Both the position numbers and the translations under genes were made by a program. A stretch of DNA of 10,561 nucleotides from Sediminibacterium sp. (GTDB taxonomy: Bacteria; Bacteroidota; Bacteroidia; Chitinophagales; Chitinophagaceae). Positions 7,645-10,561 of this stretch are shown here, piece by piece (position 1 is the stretch's first letter; every line of letters starts with the position of its first letter). Under the pieces are notes generated by a model. That model ran no database searches. It was not told the origin of the DNA and was given only the letters and a program-made list of their open reading frames with translations. The stretch lies in contig JAOASV010000005.1 in NCBI GenBank assembly GCA_030158535.1, positions 1 to 10,561 of the forward strand. Reading direction: 5' to 3'.

Positions 7645-7670
7645 CTGTTACAGCGTTCTGTTAAAGCGTT
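7645..7670. repeat. 13-bp tandem repeat in pdhC-metalloprotease convergent spacer
   Basis: CTGTTACAGCGTT (7645-7657) is followed at once by CTGTTAAAGCGTT (7658-7670), differing at one base. Together they fill nearly all of the 29-bp spacer between the two stop codons. GCTGTTACAGC (7644-7654) is also a short palindrome. No U-tract is present. Confidence 0.75.
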
Positions 7671-7672
7671 TA

Positions 7673-10075
7673 CTAATCCATATCACATCCAATAGGTGCA
7701 CCTGGTGCCATTTCTTTGTGCTTAGGTAAGCTAATGTCTTTTGGATGTTCGATGCGGTCTATCAAATAAGCAAAATGTGTTTTGTATTTGTTTGCTTTGA
7801 TTTGATCCATACTCCATTTTTTGATCTCCGCTAATTTTTCAGAACAAATCGCTTTTACTTGATAATTGCTTTGTTCAGACTGTGCAACGCCCAGTAACCA
7901 GGTCACCAACATTTGTCTAGTTTGAAGTCCTACCATTTCTTCTAGTCCTTTGTTGAGTGGCTTTTTAAATAGTTCCGCAACGAGCGCATCTATCACTTCT
8001 CCAAATCCAATACTAGCGCCATTTGCTTTATTAATTTCCAACCTATTCGCTCTTTCTGGATTGCATAAAAACGCAAGTTCAAAATCTGCTAAAGCTTCTG
8101 CGGCTGCTAGTGGATCAAAACTCATACCTGTTCTTTTGGCAAATAATTCACCACCATAATACATAGGAGGTCTTGGAGGAATTTGTGCTGCAATAAAAGG
8201 AGGTATCGTTAATATGCTTGGTGATAAACAACCTACTGCTACTTGTAGTGCATTTTTTTGTGCCGCATCTGCTACCATTTTTGGTTTTTGCGTTGCGTCA
8301 CCTCTGGTGCTATAACTATAATCAGTGCCGCCAATAATTTTACAAACGGCTTCTAATTGATAACGGTGGTAATTATAAACTGGCACGAGTACCTCTTCAA
8401 GTGTAGCCATGGGTGCACCAGGTCTAATGGTATTTTCAGAAAAATTATCTAGTGCTTTTGCTCTTACGGCAAGTGTATTTTTTAATCCGATGGTTGCATC
8501 TTTTTCATTGTCCCATAAATGTGCATAGGGGTGAAAGCCACTCGCAGCGCGCGCGTCGGCATCGGCAATAAATAAGAGTCCTTGCTTTGTATTTTCTGCT
8601 AATAAATTTTGTAGTGCATTATTTTCGTTGATGCTTTTGTCAAAATCTTGGTATCCATACATGATGGCTCTTTTATCCCACTCACCAATGGTGTTGGTAT
8701 ATACTTTAGAAAAATCCATCTCTCCTTTTTCATTGATAAAAATATTAGGATGCGGATAATCCATTACAGAAGCTCGATCGTTATAACTAGATGCGTAGTT
8801 ATGTTGCAAGCCTAAGGTATGTCCAATTTCGTGTGCAGAGAGTTGACGTAAACGCTGAAGCGCTGCTTCTCTCATAGTGTTAGGAACCGGCTTTCCTGTT
8901 TCATAAGGTGCTAGTAGTCCTGTAAAAATCAAATAGTCTTGTCTAACGCGTAGTGAGCCCAGCGTAACCTGACCTTTAATGATTTCACCAGTGCGAGGGT
9001 CTGTTACAGTAGCGCCATAACTCCATCCGCGCGTAGAACGGTGCACCCAATTGATCATATTGTACCTGATATCCATGGGGTCGCAACTATCAGGAAGCAC
9101 CTTTACAATAAATGCATTTTTATAACCTGCAGCTTCAAAAGCTTGATTCCACCAGCGGCCGCCTTCTAATAGAGCAGATCTGATAGGTTCCGGTGTACCA
9201 TTATCTAGATAGTATACAATTGGGGTAACGGGTTCGCTAACCTGGGCAGTTGGATCCTTTTTAGCGAGTCTATGTCTTGAAATAAAACGCTGCTGAATAG
9301 GCGTGGTAAAATCCGAACTATAGTCGAAATAAGAAATGCCAAAATACCCACTTCTGATATCATATTGTCTTGGTTTGTACTGATTATCAGGAAGTTGAAC
9401 AAAGGAAGTATGCATGCGCAGCGTAATCGCTTCTGGTGAAGGCGTTACCGTTGTTACAAACCTGCCTGCGTCGGCGCCACCGGTAAATGTAATGCTGGCC
9501 TCAAATTCTGAATTGAGTGGAAAATTTTTTGTGTTAGCAAAATACATCGCAGAACGCGGTTCGTTAAACGAATAGGTTCCTTGACGCATGCTTTTAATTT
9601 TATCTGCTGCACCATGCACGTCTTTTACAAAAAAGGAAGTAGCGTCCACTAATAAATGACCCGTTTGCTCTTCTTCTATAACAAAAGACCCAATGGTAGA
9701 ACTTGCAAAAGATTCTTTCACGGCTCTTTTTTCATTTTTATCGGGGCTACTAGCGCGGTAATCATAGTTGGGTTGCACTAGCAATAATTTTTTTCCCACG
9801 CGCTCAAAAAATACAATTTTAGTATCTCCAATTTGTCCTCTGTCAAGCCCAATATCATTAGATCCTAAACCAGCAGACAATGAATTGACGAGTAAAAATT
9901 CTTGTCCAATTTTATCAATGTCCAACCATATTTTTCCGGTGGCTTCATCTACATAAAAAGTAAAAAATCCGGCATGACGCTTCATGTTTTTTGTTTTTTC
10001 AAAAACAATATTTGCAGGTTGTGCAAAAATGATAGATGGAATTACAAGAAGCATTAAAAAAAGAAAACGGCGCAT
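7673..10075 (-). CDS. Secreted zinc metalloprotease, DUF5117/DUF4953 type
   Basis: An 800-residue protein with a Sec signal peptide (RR at 2-3, hydrophobic 4-17, likely cleavage after Ala18 in IFA|QP). Residues 30-270 resemble the DUF5117 domain of Bacteroidota zinc-dependent metalloproteases, with GFFTFYVDEATGKIWLDI (36-53), SAGLGSNDIGLDRGQIG (67-83) and GYFGISYFDYSSDF (243-256). The catalytic region carries HEIGHTLGLQH (415-425): zinc ligands His415, His419, His425 and general base Glu416. A SVMDY segment (436-440) 10 residues later resembles the Met-turn of metzincins. The remaining 350 residues match the C-terminal portion of such proteins and lack obvious transmembrane helices. The substrate is unknown; extracytoplasmic proteolysis is inferred. 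It is a single-gene unit with its own leader, convergent with pdhC. The first ATG (10075) is chosen because it gives the signal peptide. Confidence 0.87.
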   Translation of the reverse strand: MRRFLFLMLLVIPSIIFAQPANIVFEKTKNMKRHAGFFTFYVDEATGKIWLDIDKIGQEFLLVNSLSAGLGSNDIGLDRGQIGDTKIVFFERVGKKLLLVQPNYDYRASSPDKNEKRAVKESFASSTIGSFVIEEEQTGHLLVDATSFFVKDVHGAADKIKSMRQGTYSFNEPRSAMYFANTKNFPLNSEFEASITFTGGADAGRFVTTVTPSPEAITLRMHTSFVQLPDNQYKPRQYDIRSGYFGISYFDYSSDFTTPIQQRFISRHRLAKKDPTAQVSEPVTPIVYYLDNGTPEPIRSALLEGGRWWNQAFEAAGYKNAFIVKVLPDSCDPMDIRYNMINWVHRSTRGWSYGATVTDPRTGEIIKGQVTLGSLRVRQDYLIFTGLLAPYETGKPVPNTMREAALQRLRQLSAHEIGHTLGLQHNYASSYNDRASVMDYPHPNIFINEKGEMDFSKVYTNTIGEWDKRAIMYGYQDFDKSINENNALQNLLAENTKQGLLFIADADARAASGFHPYAHLWDNEKDATIGLKNTLAVRAKALDNFSENTIRPGAPMATLEEVLVPVYNYHRYQLEAVCKIIGGTDYSYSTRGDATQKPKMVADAAQKNALQVAVGCLSPSILTIPPFIAAQIPPRPPMYYGGELFAKRTGMSFDPLAAAEALADFELAFLCNPERANRLEINKANGASIGFGEVIDALVAELFKKPLNKGLEEMVGLQTRQMLVTWLLGVAQSEQSNYQVKAICSEKLAEIKKWSMDQIKANKYKTHFAYLIDRIEHPKDISLPKHKEMAPGAPIGCDMD

Positions 10076-10099
10076 GGTTTTGTTTTTTGAGTTTGGATA

Positions 10100-10114
10100 A
10101 CTACAGTGTGTAGT
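10100..10114 (-). promoter_or_regulatory. Palindrome in the metalloprotease leader
   Basis: ACTACA (10100-10105) and TGTAGT (10109-10114) form a perfect 6-bp inverted repeat around GTG, 24 bp upstream of the metalloprotease ATG. Just upstream on the same strand lies TATCTTTA (10126-10119), one base from TAnnTTTG. If that is the -7 box, the palindrome would start at or near the transcript 5' end. It could be an operator or a 5' hairpin; no regulator can be named. Confidence 0.3.
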
Positions 10115-10131
10115 CCTTTAAAGATAGCAAT

Positions 10132-10169
10132 AAAAAAATCCTGCTACTATACGTAACAGGATTTTTTTT
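10132..10169. terminator. Intrinsic terminator downstream of the basic repeat protein gene
   Basis: Seven A's plus ATCCTG-type stem bases (10132-10143) pair with CAGG followed by A and a run of eight T's (10157-10169). The 12-bp outer stem has a TAC/GTA inner helix around the loop. It has U-tracts on both strands; the relevant direction is leftward, ending the gene that stops at 10199 and shielding the metalloprotease. A smaller hairpin, CGAAC / GTTCG (10176-10180, 10185-10189), lies between the stop codon and this terminator. Confidence 0.88.
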
Positions 10170-10198
10170 ATTAGACGAACTGTTGTTCGGATATTCAA

Positions 10199-10561
10199 TT
10201 AAGCGTTTGGCGTTTCAGTTGTTGCTGGCGCTTCAAAAAGCGTAGGGGCTACAACTGGCGCTGGTGCTGCAACTGGAGCAGGAGCGGTTACTTTTTTAGG
10301 AGCTACTTTTTTTGCTACTGGCTTTTTTGCAACAACTTTTTTAACAGCTTTTTTTGCTACTGGTTTTTTTGCAACAGCTTTTTTAGGAGCTACTTTTTTC
10401 ACAGCCTTTTTTGCTACTGGTTTTTTTGCAACAGCTTTTTTAGGAGCTACCTTTTTCACAGCCTTTTTTGCTACTGGTTTTTTTGCAGCAGCTTTTTTAG
10501 GAGCTACTTTTTTCACTGCTTTTTTAGCAGCTGGTTTTTTTGCAGCGGCTTTTTTAGGAGC
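10199..10561 (-). CDS. Lys/Ala/Pro-repeat basic protein, histone-H1-like (N-terminus outside window)
   Basis: The frame is open to the right edge: 15 codons (APKKAAAKKPAAKKA) precede the GTG at 10516, so that GTG is only an internal Val and about 120 C-terminal residues are visible. Most of it is a tandem 19-residue repeat with unit VKKVAPKKAVAKKPVAKKA, followed by a degenerate unit and an uncharged tail of Ala, Pro and Val ending TLFEAPATTETPNA. This Lys-pair, Ala, Pro composition resembles the C-terminal tail of histone H1 and bacterial H1-like DNA-binding proteins, so binding to DNA or RNA by charge is plausible. No folded domain is visible here; one could lie beyond the edge. Alternatives are a low-complexity tail on a ribosomal, HU-like or other nucleic-acid-associated protein. 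The gene ends in TAA before a strong terminator. Confidence 0.75.
   Translation of the reverse strand, partial: APKKAAAKKPAAKKAVKKVAPKKAAAKKPVAKKAVKKVAPKKAVAKKPVAKKAVKKVAPKKAVAKKPVAKKAVKKVVAKKPVAKKVAPKKVTAPAPVAAPAPVVAPTLFEAPATTETPNA
10346..10561 (-). repeat. 57-bp tandem repeat array coding for Lys/Ala/Pro units
   Basis: Three full 57-bp units (10516-10460, 10459-10403, 10402-10346, reading on the - strand) and most of a fourth (10561-10517) each encode the same 19-residue unit with few changes. The last two full units encode identical residues. The array continues beyond the right edge. Confidence 0.9.

Noticed and set aside
10514..10516. GTG as the start of the Lys/Ala/Pro-repeat protein
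   Set aside because: The same repeat pattern continues in frame through 10561, so the GTG encodes the first Val of an internal unit.
10346..10561. Possible CRISPR array at the right edge
   Set aside because: The repeats are contiguous 57-bp coding units without unique spacers and keep one reading frame.
1..10561. Mobile element, phage, toxin-antitoxin or defence island
   Set aside because: No transposase, integrase, terminal inverted repeats, target duplications or known defence domains are visible. All recognised genes are housekeeping or envelope types with similar composition.

Overview
The window looks like ordinary chromosomal DNA of a Bacteroidota bacterium, most likely Chitinophagaceae or a close relative. 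The evidence is a gliding-motility lipoprotein (GldB type), a DUF5117-type zinc metalloprotease, a bi-lipoyl PdhC, AT-rich gene starts without Shine-Dalgarno sequences, and some TTG / TAnnTTTG-like promoter signals. The family-level placement is inference; the phylum is well supported.

Layout, left to right. (1) Bases 2-1285, + strand: C-terminal part of a large secreted BNR/VPS10-like repeat protein whose start lies outside the window. (2) A strong bidirectional terminator at 1327-1359 separates it from a leftward pair: nadE (glutamine-dependent NAD+ synthetase, 4319-2637) followed after only 3 bp by a NamZ/DUF1343 exo-N-acetylmuramidase gene (2633-1407). (3) A 121-bp divergent spacer leads rightward into gldB (4441-5439). 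(4) gldB converges on apaG (5874-5488) across a 48-bp spacer with a short tandem repeat. (5) A 125-bp divergent spacer leads rightward into pdhC (6000-7643), the E2 subunit of pyruvate dehydrogenase with two lipoyl domains. (6) pdhC converges on a secreted HExxHxxGxxH metalloprotease gene (10075-7673) across a 29-bp spacer that also holds a short tandem repeat. (7) A second strong terminator (10132-10169) follows a lysine/alanine/proline-repeat, histone-H1-like gene that runs off the right edge.

The genes are mostly unrelated housekeeping and envelope functions: NAD+ synthesis, cell-wall muramic acid release, motility, pyruvate oxidation, extracellular proteolysis and a nucleoid-type basic protein. 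Apart from nadE-namZ, which looks cotranscribed, they are single-gene units in alternating orientation. No gap without a gene exceeds about 125 bp. I saw no tRNA, rRNA, CRISPR array, insertion sequence, phage gene or defence system, and no convincing undescribed multi-gene system. The most unusual items are the related-looking tandem micro-repeats in both convergent spacers, the 57-bp repeat array in the basic protein, and the close similarity of the two lipoyl domains in PdhC.
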